Origin: Mesorhizobium sp. Z1-4
GTDB taxonomy: Bacteria; Pseudomonadota; Alphaproteobacteria; Rhizobiales; Rhizobiaceae
Assembly (NCBI RefSeq): GCF_004000235.1
Contig: NZ_RCIO01000002.1
Coordinates: forward strand, 254,179 to 318,178
Reading direction: 5' to 3'
Length of the DNA stretch: 64,000 bases
Position 1 is the stretch's first letter. Each line of letters starts with the position of its first letter. Positions 1-8,655 of the stretch are shown in pieces. The notes below the pieces were generated by a model, which worked only from the letters and a program-made list of their open reading frames with translations, made no database searches and was not told where the DNA came from. The position numbers and the translations under genes were made by a program.

Positions 1-1010
1 AGCGCATGCACGATACCGGCAACCGGCGTCTTGCCGCCGGCGCGGACATTCGTGGCGGTGCGGGCGATGGCGCCGGTGGCCGGTAGACCACCGAAGAGCG
101 ACGAGCCGATATTGGCGAAACCCTGTGCGAGAAGCTCTGCATTGGGCCGGTGGCTGCCGGCGATCATGCGGTCGGCGACCATTGCCGATAGCAGCGATTC
201 CACCCCGGCCAGAAATGCGATGATGAGGGCCGACGGCAGCAGCTCGATCATCCGGTCCAGCGAAATCTGCGGCAAGGCAGGCAGCGGCAGCGTGTCCGGA
301 AGAGCGCCGAAACGGGAGGCCAGCGTGTCGACCGGCCAGCCCATCTGCACAGCAAGGGCGGAACACAGCGTCACCGCGATAATGCTGCCCGGAATGCGCG
401 GGCTGAGTTTTCTGAGGCCGACGATGATCGCGATGGTGAGCGCGGCAACCAGCAGGGCCTGCCAGTTGAACGAGGCTCGCGCGTCCCACAAGATCGGCAG
501 CTTTTCGAGGAAATCGGCCGGGGCGTGGGTAAGCGACAGGCCGAGCGCGTCAGCCAGCTGGCTGGTGGCGATCACAATGGCAATGCCGATGGTGAAGCCG
601 TTGACCACGGCTTCCGGAACGAAGGCGATCAAGCGGCCGAGGCGGAAATAGCCGGCGACGAGCAGGATGACACCCGCCATGAGCGTTGCCAGCACCAGGC
701 CGTCATAGCCATGAGTGGCGATGACACCGAAGACGACGACGATGAAGGCGCCAGTCGGACCGCCGATCTGGACGCGGCTGCCGCCAAGCGCCGAAATCAG
801 GAAGCCGCCGATGATTGCCGTGACGAGACCGGTTGCGGGACCTGCGCCGGAAGCGATGGCAATTGCCAGGCTCAGCGGCATTGCCACCATCGCAACGGTG
901 ATGCCGGCGACCAGATCGTCGGAAAAAAGCCGCCAGGAGTAGGTTTTGAGCGTGGTTATGATCTTGGGCTGGCGCACGGCGAAAACCGGTTGCGGAAGGG
1001 CTGCGGACAA
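1..1010 (-). CDS. SulP family sulfate/anion transporter, 3' end cut by window edge
   Basis: The gene reads leftwards and runs off position 1, so only about 336 codons are visible. After a short cytoplasmic start (LKTYSWRLFSDDL) come successive hydrophobic helices typical of the SulP (SLC26-like) membrane domain, for example VAGITVAMVAMPLSLAIA, followed by a Gly-rich segment (GGPTGAFIVV) resembling the SulP substrate-site region. The cytoplasmic STAS domain, if present, lies outside the window. The frame opens just upstream of 1010. Possible starts are TTG at 1010 or GTG at 977; neither has a clear Shine-Dalgarno sequence and no ATG fits, so the start is uncertain. Family members are inner-membrane importers or exchangers of sulfate, bicarbonate or dicarboxylates; the substrate cannot be told here. 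It is divergent from ybgC. Confidence 0.85.
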   Translation of the reverse strand, partial: MSAALPQPVFAVRQPKIITTLKTYSWRLFSDDLVAGITVAMVAMPLSLAIAIASGAGPATGLVTAIIGGFLISALGGSRVQIGGPTGAFIVVVFGVIATHGYDGLVLATLMAGVILLVAGYFRLGRLIAFVPEAVVNGFTIGIAIVIATSQLADALGLSLTHAPADFLEKLPILWDARASFNWQALLVAALTIAIIVGLRKLSPRIPGSIIAVTLCSALAVQMGWPVDTLASRFGALPDTLPLPALPQISLDRMIELLPSALIIAFLAGVESLLSAMVADRMIAGSHRPNAELLAQGFANIGSSLFGGLPATGAIARTATNVRAGGKTPVAGIVHA

Positions 1011-1109
1011 GATGGCATCTCACGGTGGGCGGGCGGCTGCAAGGCATATGGGCCCGCTATGCGTTGGCACAGCCTTGCACCCGGCGGCGGAGCATGGCAC
1101 CCAGAACGC

Positions 1110-1577
1110 ATGGACAGCCAGAACGCAGCCCTCAATCCCGTCGAACCTATTGCGGGTGAATTGACCGCCTCCGGCCACCGGCTGGCGGCGCGGGTCTATT
1201 TCGCCGACACCGATTTCACCGGCGTTGTCTACCATGCCCGCTATCTGGAGTTCTTCGAACGCGGGCGGTCGGACTTCCTGCGCCTAGCAGGCGTTCACCA
1301 CACTGAACTCGCCGACGGCAAACATGGCGAAACGCTCGCCTGGGTGGTGAAACGCATGGAGATCGATTTTCGCCAACCGGCTCGCATCGACGACATTCTG
1401 ACCGTCGATACCGTGACGGAGGACGTGTCCGGAGCGCGCATCACCATGGCGCAGAAGATCAGCCGCGGCGACGACGTTCTTGTGACGGCAAAGGTGGAGG
1501 CCGCGATCATCGGCGGCAACGGACGACCGCGGCGTTTTCCCAAGGAATGGATACCGGCATTCATGCCGCAGGCGTAA
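1110..1577 (+). CDS. ybgC: Tol-Pal system-associated acyl-CoA thioesterase YbgC
   Basis: A 155-residue hot-dog fold thioesterase. The signature YFADTDFTGVVYHARYLEFF at about residues 31-50 contains the catalytic Asp (DTD) and the YHARYLEFFE helix of the 4-hydroxybenzoyl-CoA thioesterase/YbgC family. Length matches the family (about 130-155). The ATG at 1110 was chosen because it leaves only a short N-terminal extension; the frame stays open far upstream as a shadow of sulP. YbgC hydrolyses acyl-CoA thioesters at the inner membrane and is the usual first gene of tol-pal clusters. A 234-bp gap separates it from tolQ, so tolQ may have its own promoter. Confidence 0.93.
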   Translation: MDSQNAALNPVEPIAGELTASGHRLAARVYFADTDFTGVVYHARYLEFFERGRSDFLRLAGVHHTELADGKHGETLAWVVKRMEIDFRQPARIDDILTVDTVTEDVSGARITMAQKISRGDDVLVTAKVEAAIIGGNGRPRRFPKEWIPAFMPQA

Positions 1578-1591
1578 ATCCCGAACGCGCC

Positions 1592-1617
1592 TTAAGCATT
1601 ACTAACCGATCCTTAAC
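1592..1617 (+). promoter_or_regulatory. Possible CtrA-like half-sites upstream of tolQ
   Basis: Two overlapping near-matches to the CtrA box TTAA-N7-TTAAC are seen: TTAA-N7-TAAC at 1592-1606 and CTAA-N7-TTAAC at 1602-1617. Each has one mismatch. They lie in the 234-bp gap between ybgC and tolQ. In several alphaproteobacteria CtrA links envelope genes to the cell cycle; binding here is inference only. Confidence 0.25.
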
Positions 1618-1811
1618 CATAACAATGCATGAAGATCGTGGTGAAAATCGCGGTCGAGCGGCGCGCCTTCCTTTCACCAAGATTACGCCGGAGAACGCCG
1701 CTCGGGCGCGTCGAGGGCGAACCGATCCGAACCCAATGGGGCAGGGACCGACGGGACGATGCGCATGAACCGGACACATGACAGGTCCGGCTTCCTAGGG
1801 ACCGAATTCAT

Positions 1812-2525
1812 ATGGAAACACTGACACTTGCCGCCCCCGGCGGCGAACTCTCCCTCTGGGCTCTGTTCTGGCAGGCCGGCTGGGTGGTGAAACTGGTCAT
1901 GATCGGGCTGCTCGCAGCTTCGATCTGGACCTGGGCAATCATCATCGACAAGGCGCTGGCTTATGCCCGCGCGCGCCGCGCGCTCGACAGGTTCGAGGAG
2001 ACCTTCTGGTCGGGGCAGTCGCTCGAGGAGCTCTACCGCACGCTGGCAGACCGCAAGACGAGCGGCATGGGCGCAATCTTCGTGTCCGCCATGCGCGAAT
2101 GGAAGAAGAGCTTCGAAAAGGGCGCGCGCTCGCCGATCCAGCTGCAGACGCGCATCGACAAGGCGATGGATCTGGCGCTGACCCGCGAAATGGAAAAGCT
2201 GGAAGGCCGGCTCGGCTTCCTGGCGTCCATCGGTTCCTCGGCTCCCTTCATCGGTCTGTTCGGCACGGTTGTCGGCATCATGACCTCGTTCCAGGCGATT
2301 GCCGGTTCGAAATCGACCAATCTTGCCGTGGTGGCGCCGGGCATTGCCGAAGCGCTGCTGGCGACGGCAATGGGTCTTCTGGCCGCCATCCCCGCGGTGA
2401 TCGCCTACAACAAGCTTTCGTCGGATGCGGCCAAGCTCGGCAACCGGATGGAAGGCTTTGCGGACGAGTTCTCCGCCATACTGTCGCGGCAAATCGATGA
2501 GAAGGTGCTGCACAAGGCAGCCTAG
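1812..2525 (+). CDS. tolQ: Tol-Pal inner-membrane proton channel protein TolQ
   Basis: A 237-residue MotA/TolQ/ExbB family protein. One membrane helix lies near residues 20-45 (VVKLVMIGLLAASIWTWAI). A cytoplasmic loop follows, then two closely spaced helices with the family motif LGFLASIGSSAPFIGLFGTV (about residues 135-154) and APGIAEALLATAMGLLAAIP. Together with TolR it harvests proton motive force to energise TolA and pull the outer membrane inwards at the division septum. It is followed 24 bp later by tolR, in the order tolQ-R-A-B. Length and start agree with rhizobial homologues. Confidence 0.97.
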   Translation: METLTLAAPGGELSLWALFWQAGWVVKLVMIGLLAASIWTWAIIIDKALAYARARRALDRFEETFWSGQSLEELYRTLADRKTSGMGAIFVSAMREWKKSFEKGARSPIQLQTRIDKAMDLALTREMEKLEGRLGFLASIGSSAPFIGLFGTVVGIMTSFQAIAGSKSTNLAVVAPGIAEALLATAMGLLAAIPAVIAYNKLSSDAAKLGNRMEGFADEFSAILSRQIDEKVLHKAA

Positions 2526-2549
2526 CGGTTACCAGCAGGAGCGTATTCG

Positions 2550-2999
2550 ATGGCAATGTCTGTCTCTCAGCCGGGCAGCCGCGGCGGCCACCGCCGCCGG
2601 GGACGGCGGAACCAGCTGATGTCGGAGATCAACGTGACGCCGTTCGTCGACGTCATGCTGGTGCTTCTGATCATCTTCATGGTGGCAGCGCCGCTTTTGA
2701 CGGTTGGCGTGCCGATCGACCTGCCGGAAACGCAGGCCAAGGCGCTGAATTCGGAGACGCAGCCGATCACCGTGTCGGTCAATCAGGAAGGCCAGATCTT
2801 TCTGCAGGAAACCGAGATACCGCTCGACGAGGTGGTGCCGAAGCTGCAGGCGATCGCCCAGACCGGCTATGACGAACGCATCTATGTGCGCGGCGACCGG
2901 TCGGCCGACTATGGAACGGTGATGCAGGTGATGGCGCGCATTTCGTCGGCCGGCTACCGCAATCTCGGCCTGGTCACGCTCCAGGAACAGGACCAGTAG
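2550..2999 (+). CDS. tolR: Tol-Pal system protein TolR
   Basis: A 149-residue ExbD/TolR family protein. An Arg-rich cytoplasmic N-terminus leads into MSEINVTPFVDVMLVLLIIF, whose Asp in FVDVMLVLL is the proton-carrying residue conserved in the family. A periplasmic domain follows, containing the ExbD-like segment YVRGDRSADYGTVMQVM. TolR forms the stator-like complex with TolQ and contacts peptidoglycan and TolA. It sits between tolQ and tolA; tolA begins 12 bp after its stop, so the genes are surely co-transcribed. Confidence 0.96.
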   Translation: MAMSVSQPGSRGGHRRRGRRNQLMSEINVTPFVDVMLVLLIIFMVAAPLLTVGVPIDLPETQAKALNSETQPITVSVNQEGQIFLQETEIPLDEVVPKLQAIAQTGYDERIYVRGDRSADYGTVMQVMARISSAGYRNLGLVTLQEQDQ

Positions 3000-3011
3000 G
3001 TCGCCGCTCCC

Positions 3012-4064
3012 ATGAAGACCGGGCTTACAGTCTCGACGGTCGCACACGTAGCGCTGCTTGGCTTCGGCCTTGTGGCGCTTTCGGCGCCGCAGGCGTTGGA
3101 AGTGGCCGATGTCGAGGCGTTTCCGGTCGATATCGTACCGATCGAAACGATCACGCAAATCCAGCAAGGCGAGCGCAAGGCACCTGTGGCGGAGCGCGCA
3201 GCGCCGACGCCGACCGTGCGGCCGGAGCCGGTGCCGATGGCCAAGAATGTCGGCGACAACGATACCGACCTCAAGACGGCGGCCGACGCGGAAGCCAGCA
3301 AGCGCGAAGTGCAGACGGCAGCGCTGCCGAAGCCCGAGCCTGTGCCGACGCCGGCAAAGCCGGCCGAAGTGCCCGTCGAGAAACCGAAGAGCGACCCGAC
3401 ACCGGTGCCGGCTACTGAAGTCACTCCGGAACCGCAGCCGCGCCAGGAAGTGACGCCGGATCCCGCGCCCGAAACAGCGGTGTCGGAAAGCCCGGACGCC
3501 GAGGCGGTCAAGCTGCCCGAGCAGGCACCGTCGCCGCAGTCGCGGCCGCAACCGCCGCAGGCACAAACGGCCAAAGCGCCGCAGCGCCGCGACGCGGAGA
3601 AGCCGGCCGAACAGCAGGCAGCCCGTCCGCAGAACCAGGAACGGTCGTTCGATGCCGACCAGATCGCGGCGCTGCTCAACCAGGAAAAGACCAAGGGCGG
3701 CGGCGCATTGCGTTCAACCGAACAGGCGGCACTGGGCGGCGAGCGCACGACAACCGGCCAGAAACTCACCCAGAGCGAGATGGATGCGCTGCGCGGCCAG
3801 ATCCAGCGCTGCTGGAACGTGCCGGCAGGAGCGCTCGAGGCGGAGAACCTGAAAGTTTCGGTGCAGTTCAAGCTTGACCGCAGCGGGGCGCTGGAAAGCA
3901 GTCCCGAGATCGTGGCGGGCGGCAATGGCGGCAGTGTTGAGCGGGCGGCAGCGGAATCGGCGCGGCGCGCCATCCTGCAATGCGCGCCCTACAATCTGCC
4001 GGGCGACAAATACGAAGCGTGGGCGGATGTGATCGTCCATTTCGATCCCAGCGATATGTTCTAG
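3012..4064 (+). CDS. tolA: Cell envelope integrity protein TolA
   Basis: A 350-residue protein with the TolA layout. There is one N-terminal signal-anchor helix (TVSTVAHVALLGFGLVALSA, residues 6-25) and a long low-complexity periplasmic linker rich in Pro, Glu, Ala and Lys (about residues 60-230). A C-terminal globular domain (about 255-350) carries the TonB/TolA-like segment IQRCWNVPAGA and a late YNLPGDKYEAWADV strand. TolA spans the periplasm and connects TolQR to TolB-Pal. The linker is Pro-rich, as in other Hyphomicrobiales, unlike the Ala/Lys-rich helix of E. coli. It is 18 bp upstream of the weak TTG start of the tolB frame and 36 bp upstream of the preferred ATG. Confidence 0.93.
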   Translation: MKTGLTVSTVAHVALLGFGLVALSAPQALEVADVEAFPVDIVPIETITQIQQGERKAPVAERAAPTPTVRPEPVPMAKNVGDNDTDLKTAADAEASKREVQTAALPKPEPVPTPAKPAEVPVEKPKSDPTPVPATEVTPEPQPRQEVTPDPAPETAVSESPDAEAVKLPEQAPSPQSRPQPPQAQTAKAPQRRDAEKPAEQQAARPQNQERSFDADQIAALLNQEKTKGGGALRSTEQAALGGERTTTGQKLTQSEMDALRGQIQRCWNVPAGALEAENLKVSVQFKLDRSGALESSPEIVAGGNGGSVERAAAESARRAILQCAPYNLPGDKYEAWADVIVHFDPSDMF

Positions 4065-4100
4065 GCTGGAGCCTGCGGACAATTGAAAGGTGTTTTGCGA

Positions 4101-5417
4101 ATGAGACGTTTTCTGCGCAAGCTGACCGTGATCTTGATGACCGTGGCAGCGGCAGGGATAGGCGGCATGCTTCCGGCCCATGCGGTGCTGGAGATCGACG
4201 TCAACAAGGGCGTCGTGGAACCGCTGCCGATCGCGATCGCCGAGTTCCTGTCAGCCGACAATGCCGGCGCCGATATCGCGGCGGTGGTGACGGCCGATCT
4301 CAGGCGCTCGGGTCTCTTCGCTCCGATCGACAAGGCTGCCTTCATCGAAAAGACGTCCAACCCGGATGCCGCACCCCGCTTTTCCGACTGGACGGTGATC
4401 AATGCGCAGGCGCTTGTCATCGGCCGGGTGACGCAGGAGACCGACGGACGGCTGAAGGTGGTCTACCGTCTCTGGGATACCTATGCCGGCCAGCAGCTGG
4501 TGGGCGAGCAGTTCTTCACCGACCGCGCCAAGTGGCGCCGCGTGGCGCACATCATCGCCGATTCCATCTATGAGCGGCTGACCGGCGAGAAGGGCTATTT
4601 CGACACCCGCATCGTTTATGTCGATGAGACGGGACCGAAAAACGAGCGCGTGAAACGGCTGGCGATCATGGACCAGGACGGCGCCAACCAGCGGCACCTG
4701 ACCGACGGACGTGCGATCGTGCTGACGCCGCGCTTTTCGCCCAACCGGCAGGAAATCACCTACATGTCCTACGAGAACGGGCGGCCGCAGGTCTATCTGC
4801 TGCAGCTTGAGACCGGGCAGCGCGAGCTGGTGGCGAACTTTCCGAACATGACGTTTGCGCCGCGTTTCTCGCCCGACGGACAGAAGGTCATCATGTCGCT
4901 GCTGCGCGACGACGGCAATTCCAACATCTTCACGCTCGACCTGAGAAGCCGCAACACGACGCGGCTGACCAACACCAATTCGATCGACACCTCGCCTTCC
5001 TATTCGCCGGACGGGTCACGCATCGTGTTCACCTCCGACCGCGGCGGACGAGCACAGCTTTACGCGATGGGCGCGGATGGCAGCAACCAGCAGCGCATCT
5101 CGTTCGGCGACGGAACCTATTCGACGCCTGTATGGTCGCCGCGCGGCGACCTGATCGCTTTCACCAAGCAGACCGGCGGCGAGTTCCAGATCGGTGTGAT
5201 GCGGCCGGACGGTTCCGGCGAGCGCATCCTTTCCAACGGCTTCCTTCAGGAAGGTCCGACCTGGGCGCCGAACGGCCGGGTGATCATGTTCTTTTCCGAG
5301 AATGCGGGTGCGGGCGGGCCGCGCCTGCATACGATCGACCTGACCGGGCGCAACAAACAGACGATCGAAACGCCAAGCTTTGCGTCGGACCCGGCCTGGT
5401 CGCCGCTTCTCGAGTAG
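4101..5417 (+). CDS. tolB: Tol-Pal system beta-propeller protein TolB
   Basis: A 438-residue periplasmic protein. The ATG at 4101 was chosen over an in-frame TTG at 4083 because GAAAGG lies at 4085-4090, a suitable ribosome binding site, and because the signal peptide then starts [19 protein letters not shown] and ends near PAHA. An N-terminal TolB_N domain (about 30-160) is followed by WD40-like PD40 blades with repeated SPDG or SPNR turns (for example [39 protein letters not shown]). It binds Pal and shuttles between TolA and the outer membrane. Its stop lies only 6 bp from the convergent MFS gene; in most relatives pal follows directly. Confidence 0.96.
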   Translation: MRRFLRKLTVILMTVAAAGIGGMLPAHAVLEIDVNKGVVEPLPIAIAEFLSADNAGADIAAVVTADLRRSGLFAPIDKAAFIEKTSNPDAAPRFSDWTVINAQALVIGRVTQETDGRLKVVYRLWDTYAGQQLVGEQFFTDRAKWRRVAHIIADSIYERLTGEKGYFDTRIVYVDETGPKNERVKRLAIMDQDGANQRHLTDGRAIVLTPRFSPNRQEITYMSYENGRPQVYLLQLETGQRELVANFPNMTFAPRFSPDGQKVIMSLLRDDGNSNIFTLDLRSRNTTRLTNTNSIDTSPSYSPDGSRIVFTSDRGGRAQLYAMGADGSNQQRISFGDGTYSTPVWSPRGDLIAFTKQTGGEFQIGVMRPDGSGERILSNGFLQEGPTWAPNGRVIMFFSENAGAGGPRLHTIDLTGRNKQTIETPSFASDPAWSPLLE

Positions 5418-5423
5418 CGGCTC

Positions 5424-6755
5424 TCAGCTTTTCGCCGGCCAGGCGCGGTGGATGTCGTCGATGATGAGCTCGTGGCGATGCGTCCCAACACCGTCATGAC
5501 GGTCCAGGTGCGGATGGTCTGGCGGCAGATCGGGATGCGCATGCGTAGCCTCGCGCGGATCGCCCGCCGGCCACACGATGGCGGCGGCGGCGACGCCTAG
5601 AAGAGCCAGAATGCCGAGCACCAGCATCGCAACGGGCAGGCCGAACGCGACGCCGACCCAGCCGGCGAGCGGATAGGTCACCAGCCAGCAGGCGTGTGAC
5701 AAAGCGAACTGCGCGGCAAAGACCGCCGGCCGGTCTTCGGCGTGGGCGGAGCGACGCAGCAGCCGGCCGGACGGCGTGAGCAGCGCCGAATAGAAGACGC
5801 CGCTGATTGCCCAGATGGCGAGGAAGGCCGGCCAGCCGGTGCGGCCGACACCGAGCAACCAGAACGCGTGCGCCAGGGTGATCACGCTCAGCGCGAGCGC
5901 CGAAGCGATCATGACCGGCCGGTCGGACAGGTGCTCCAGCAATCGGGGAAGCGAGAGCGCGCCGATCATCGAACCGACGCCGAAGGCGCCGAAGGCGATT
6001 GCCACGTCGGTTTGGGTGCCGCCAAAGCCGGCTTTGACCACGACCACTGTATTGACGATGACGAAGGCGCTGGCGGCAGCGGCCGCCATGTTGAGTGCCA
6101 GCAGGCCGCGCAGGCGCGGCGTCGCGAGATAGATGCGCAGGCCGCGTGTCAGCCGCTCAACGAAACTCTGGCCTGCTACGGCTTTTCTCGCCGGCAACGG
6201 CGCCAGCCAGACCAGCAAGGCGGAGCCCAGAAAACCGGCGAAAGTGCCGCCGAAAAGCCAGTGGTAGCTGGTGACGAGCAACAGGAGGCCGGCCAGTGCC
6301 GGGCTGAAAAGGTTTTCGAGCTCATAAGCCAGCCGTGAAAGCGAAAGCGCCTTGGTGTAGTCGGCCTCGTCTTCCAGTATGTCGGGGATGGTTGCCTGAA
6401 AGGCGGGCGTGAAGGTCGCGGACGCCGCCTGCAGCACGAATATCAGCACATACACCTGCCAGATCGACCCGATGAAGGGCAGGCACAGCGCGACGGCGGC
6501 GCGGATCAGGTCGGCGCCGATCAACAGGGCCTTGCGCGGCAGCCGGACGGCGATCGCGTTGGCGACCGGAGCGAGCGCCACATATGCGACCATCTTGATG
6601 GTGAGCGCCGTGCCCAGGACCGCGCCTGCGCGGTCGCCAGCAAGATCGTATGCCAGAAGGCCTAGCGCGATCGTCAAAAGCCCGGTGCCCGCAAGGGCGA
6701 TGACCTGCGCGCCGAACAACCTTGCATAGGCGGTATTTGAAAGAATGCCGATCAT
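5424..6755 (-). CDS. MFS exporter with His-rich C-terminus, NreB-like nickel/cobalt resistance candidate
   Basis: A 443-residue major facilitator with about 12 hydrophobic segments, beginning NTAYARLFGAQVIALAGTG. The membrane domain resembles the MFS_3/EntS branch. The last 40 residues are unusual: a cytoplasmic tail with about nine His (THAHPDLPPDHPHLDRHDG, then THRHEL and DIHRAW). His-rich tails of this kind occur in NreB-type nickel efflux permeases, so export of Ni2+ or Co2+ is a reasonable guess. The substrate is not proven, and a generic drug or siderophore exporter is the alternative. It lies reversed between tolB and pal, splitting a normally contiguous cluster, which suggests insertion. 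Confidence 0.75.
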   Translation of the reverse strand: MIGILSNTAYARLFGAQVIALAGTGLLTIALGLLAYDLAGDRAGAVLGTALTIKMVAYVALAPVANAIAVRLPRKALLIGADLIRAAVALCLPFIGSIWQVYVLIFVLQAASATFTPAFQATIPDILEDEADYTKALSLSRLAYELENLFSPALAGLLLLVTSYHWLFGGTFAGFLGSALLVWLAPLPARKAVAGQSFVERLTRGLRIYLATPRLRGLLALNMAAAAASAFVIVNTVVVVKAGFGGTQTDVAIAFGAFGVGSMIGALSLPRLLEHLSDRPVMIASALALSVITLAHAFWLLGVGRTGWPAFLAIWAISGVFYSALLTPSGRLLRRSAHAEDRPAVFAAQFALSHACWLVTYPLAGWVGVAFGLPVAMLVLGILALLGVAAAAIVWPAGDPREATHAHPDLPPDHPHLDRHDGVGTHRHELIIDDIHRAWPAKS

Positions 6756-6917
6756 GGCGCGATTGTTATGACGCGGAAAAACCTTTGAAAAGGGCGCCGG
6801 CCGGGGCGTGAGGGTTGTGCCTGGCTTGTGCCGGCATGGTTTGGCCCATTTTATGCCGCATTATCCGCTCAATTGGCCCGTTCGGTGCCATTTCGCGGAT
6901 TCGGGAAAAAACTTTTC

Positions 6918-6948
6918 GTTAACCCATTCCCTTGAGTAGCGGTTAACC
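6918..6948. promoter_or_regulatory. GTTAACC...GGTTAAC inverted repeat upstream of pal
   Basis: GTTAACC at 6918-6924 and GGTTAAC at 6941-6947 form an inverted repeat with a 16-nt spacer. The right arm extends to GGTTAACC, which is itself palindromic. The position, about 60-85 bp before the pal start, suits a promoter or operator. The halves resemble CtrA half-sites (TTAACC) but the spacing does not match the N7 box. Confidence 0.25.
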
Positions 6949-7004
6949 GACCCATGGTTACTGAATGCTCAAGGCAGACATTCAAATTCGAAGGAGAGGC
7001 GGCC

Positions 7005-7508
7005 ATGAGCCGTAGCATGTCTTCAACGCGCCTGCCGGTCATGATCGCCCTAGCGGCGGTGCTGGCCGTTGCGGGCTGTGCATCGCGGAACCAGGTTCCG
7101 AACAACGCGGCGGAGCTTGGCCTCGGCGGCGCAAACACTCCGGGCTCGTCGCAGGACTTTACGGTCAATGTCGGCGACCGGATTTTCTTCGACACCGATT
7201 CCTCGGCGATCCGCGCCGACGCGCAGGCCACGCTGGCGCGTCAGGCACAGTGGCTCAACCAGTACCCGAACTACTCGATCACGGTTGAGGGCCACGCGGA
7301 CGAACGCGGAACGCGTGAATACAACCTGGCGCTGGGAGCGCGGCGCGCTGCCGCCGCACGCGATTTTCTGGTCAGCCGGGGCGTGACCGCTGCCCGCATC
7401 AAGACGATTACCTACGGCAAGGAGAGGCCGGTTGCGGTGTGCGACGACATTTCCTGCTGGTCGCAGAATCGCCGCGCGGTGACTTTGCTTGGCGGTCAGT
7501 CGAGCTAA
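7005..7508 (+). CDS. pal: Peptidoglycan-associated lipoprotein Pal
   Basis: A 167-residue outer-membrane lipoprotein. The signal peptide ends in the lipobox LAVAGC, so Cys is lipidated. The C-terminal OmpA-like domain includes FFDTDSSAIRADAQATLARQ, the peptidoglycan-binding segment EGHADERGTREYNLALGARR and the terminal QNRRAV. The ATG at 7005 follows the strong ribosome binding site AAGGAGAG at 6991-6998; an earlier in-frame ATG at 6954 would add 17 residues before the signal peptide and is rejected. Pal links the outer membrane to peptidoglycan and is released by TolB. A strong hairpin follows the gene. Confidence 0.97.
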   Translation: MSRSMSSTRLPVMIALAAVLAVAGCASRNQVPNNAAELGLGGANTPGSSQDFTVNVGDRIFFDTDSSAIRADAQATLARQAQWLNQYPNYSITVEGHADERGTREYNLALGARRAAAARDFLVSRGVTAARIKTITYGKERPVAVCDDISCWSQNRRAVTLLGGQSS

Positions 7509-7531
7509 GGGCGGCACATTGTTCGCATTCA

Positions 7532-7557
7532 AAGGGCGGCCGGGTGGCCGCCCTTTG
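7532..7557 (+). terminator. Rho-independent-type hairpin after pal
   Basis: An 11-bp perfect stem, AAAGGGCGGCC with GGCCGCCCTTT, around a GGGT loop. The trailing T run is short (TTT within the stem), so termination may be partial; cpoB follows 104 bp downstream. Confidence 0.7.
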
Positions 7558-7661
7558 TGCATTGGCAGGCAACAAAATTTGGCCGAAGTTGCACGGCTTG
7601 ATAAGAGCTTCTTTTCGACGGGCCGAATTGGGCTTGGGTCCGGAATCTGAACGGGATTGCG

Positions 7662-8642
7662 ATGTATAAGGCCATGATTTTCAGCGGCGTATTTGCCGCG
7701 CTCGCCGTATGCGGCGGCGGCGCGAATGCTGCACCTTCACATGAACAACAGGTCGACCGTCTGGTCACATTGGGAGGCGCGCTGCTCGGCCAGCGTCAGC
7801 CGGTGCCGAAGATCCGTGCGCCGGGTCCGCGCATGCCGGAGCAGGGCTATGTGCAGCTGGCGCAGGCAGGCGATCCGCGGGTCATCCAGCTCGAAGAGCA
7901 GGTGCGCCAGCTCAACGGGCTGGTCGAGGAGCTGAACTTCCAGGTGCTGCAGATGCAGGATCAGCTGCGGCGCATGCAGGAAGACAACGAGTTCCGGTTT
8001 CAGGAGCTCGAAAAGGGTGGCGCGCAGCCGGCGATGCAGAAATCCGACAACAGCAATGTTGAGGAAATCATCGAGAACACCGACGGCACGACCGAGACAG
8101 CCTCGGCGCCGGCTACACCGCCGCGTACGCTGGGCAGCGTCACTTTCGACAAGGACGGCAATGTGGTTGGCGCGCAGGTCGACGACAACGGTCTGCCGGG
8201 CGTAGAAAATGGCGTACCAAGCACGGACGGAACACAAGTGGCTGCGCTGCCCGAAACATCCGATCCGGATGAACTCTACCGGTCCGCATATGAGTTTGTG
8301 CTGGCGGGCGATTACGATGCGGCGGAAGCCGGGTTCCGGCGTCATGTCGAAGCGTTTCCGAACGACACACGCGCGGCCGACGCCCGGTTCTGGCTTGGCG
8401 AGGCGTTGCTCGGTCAGGAGAAATATCGCGAAGCGGCGCAGGTTTTCCTCGGTGCCAACCGGGACTATCCCGACGCACGCAAGGCGCCGGAAATGATGCT
8501 GAAGCTCGGCGTTTCACTGGTCGCGATGGACCAACGCGATGTGGCGTGCGCAACGCTTTCGGAAGTGAAAAACCGTTACCCGCAAGCCTCCACCGCCGTG
8601 CTGGAGCGCGTGAAGGTCGAGCAGGCGCGAGCTTCCTGCTGA
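7662..8642 (+). CDS. cpoB: Tol-Pal associated periplasmic protein CpoB (YbgF)
   Basis: A 326-residue exported protein. The signal peptide (MYKAMIFSGVFAALAVCGG) is cleaved after ANA. A coiled-coil trimerisation segment (about residues 65-115: VIQLEEQVRQLNGLVEELNF and following heptads) leads through a low-complexity linker to C-terminal TPR repeats (about 205-326: LYRSAYEFVLAGDYDAAEAG, ARFWLGEALLGQEKYREAAQ). CpoB coordinates peptidoglycan synthesis with outer-membrane constriction through TolA and PBP1B. It is longer than E. coli CpoB (about 263) because of the linker, which is common in rhizobia. The tilS GTG start is 13 bp downstream. Confidence 0.93.
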   Translation: MYKAMIFSGVFAALAVCGGGANAAPSHEQQVDRLVTLGGALLGQRQPVPKIRAPGPRMPEQGYVQLAQAGDPRVIQLEEQVRQLNGLVEELNFQVLQMQDQLRRMQEDNEFRFQELEKGGAQPAMQKSDNSNVEEIIENTDGTTETASAPATPPRTLGSVTFDKDGNVVGAQVDDNGLPGVENGVPSTDGTQVAALPETSDPDELYRSAYEFVLAGDYDAAEAGFRRHVEAFPNDTRAADARFWLGEALLGQEKYREAAQVFLGANRDYPDARKAPEMMLKLGVSLVAMDQRDVACATLSEVKNRYPQASTAVLERVKVEQARASC

Positions 8643-8655
8643 GGTTGGCGGTCGG

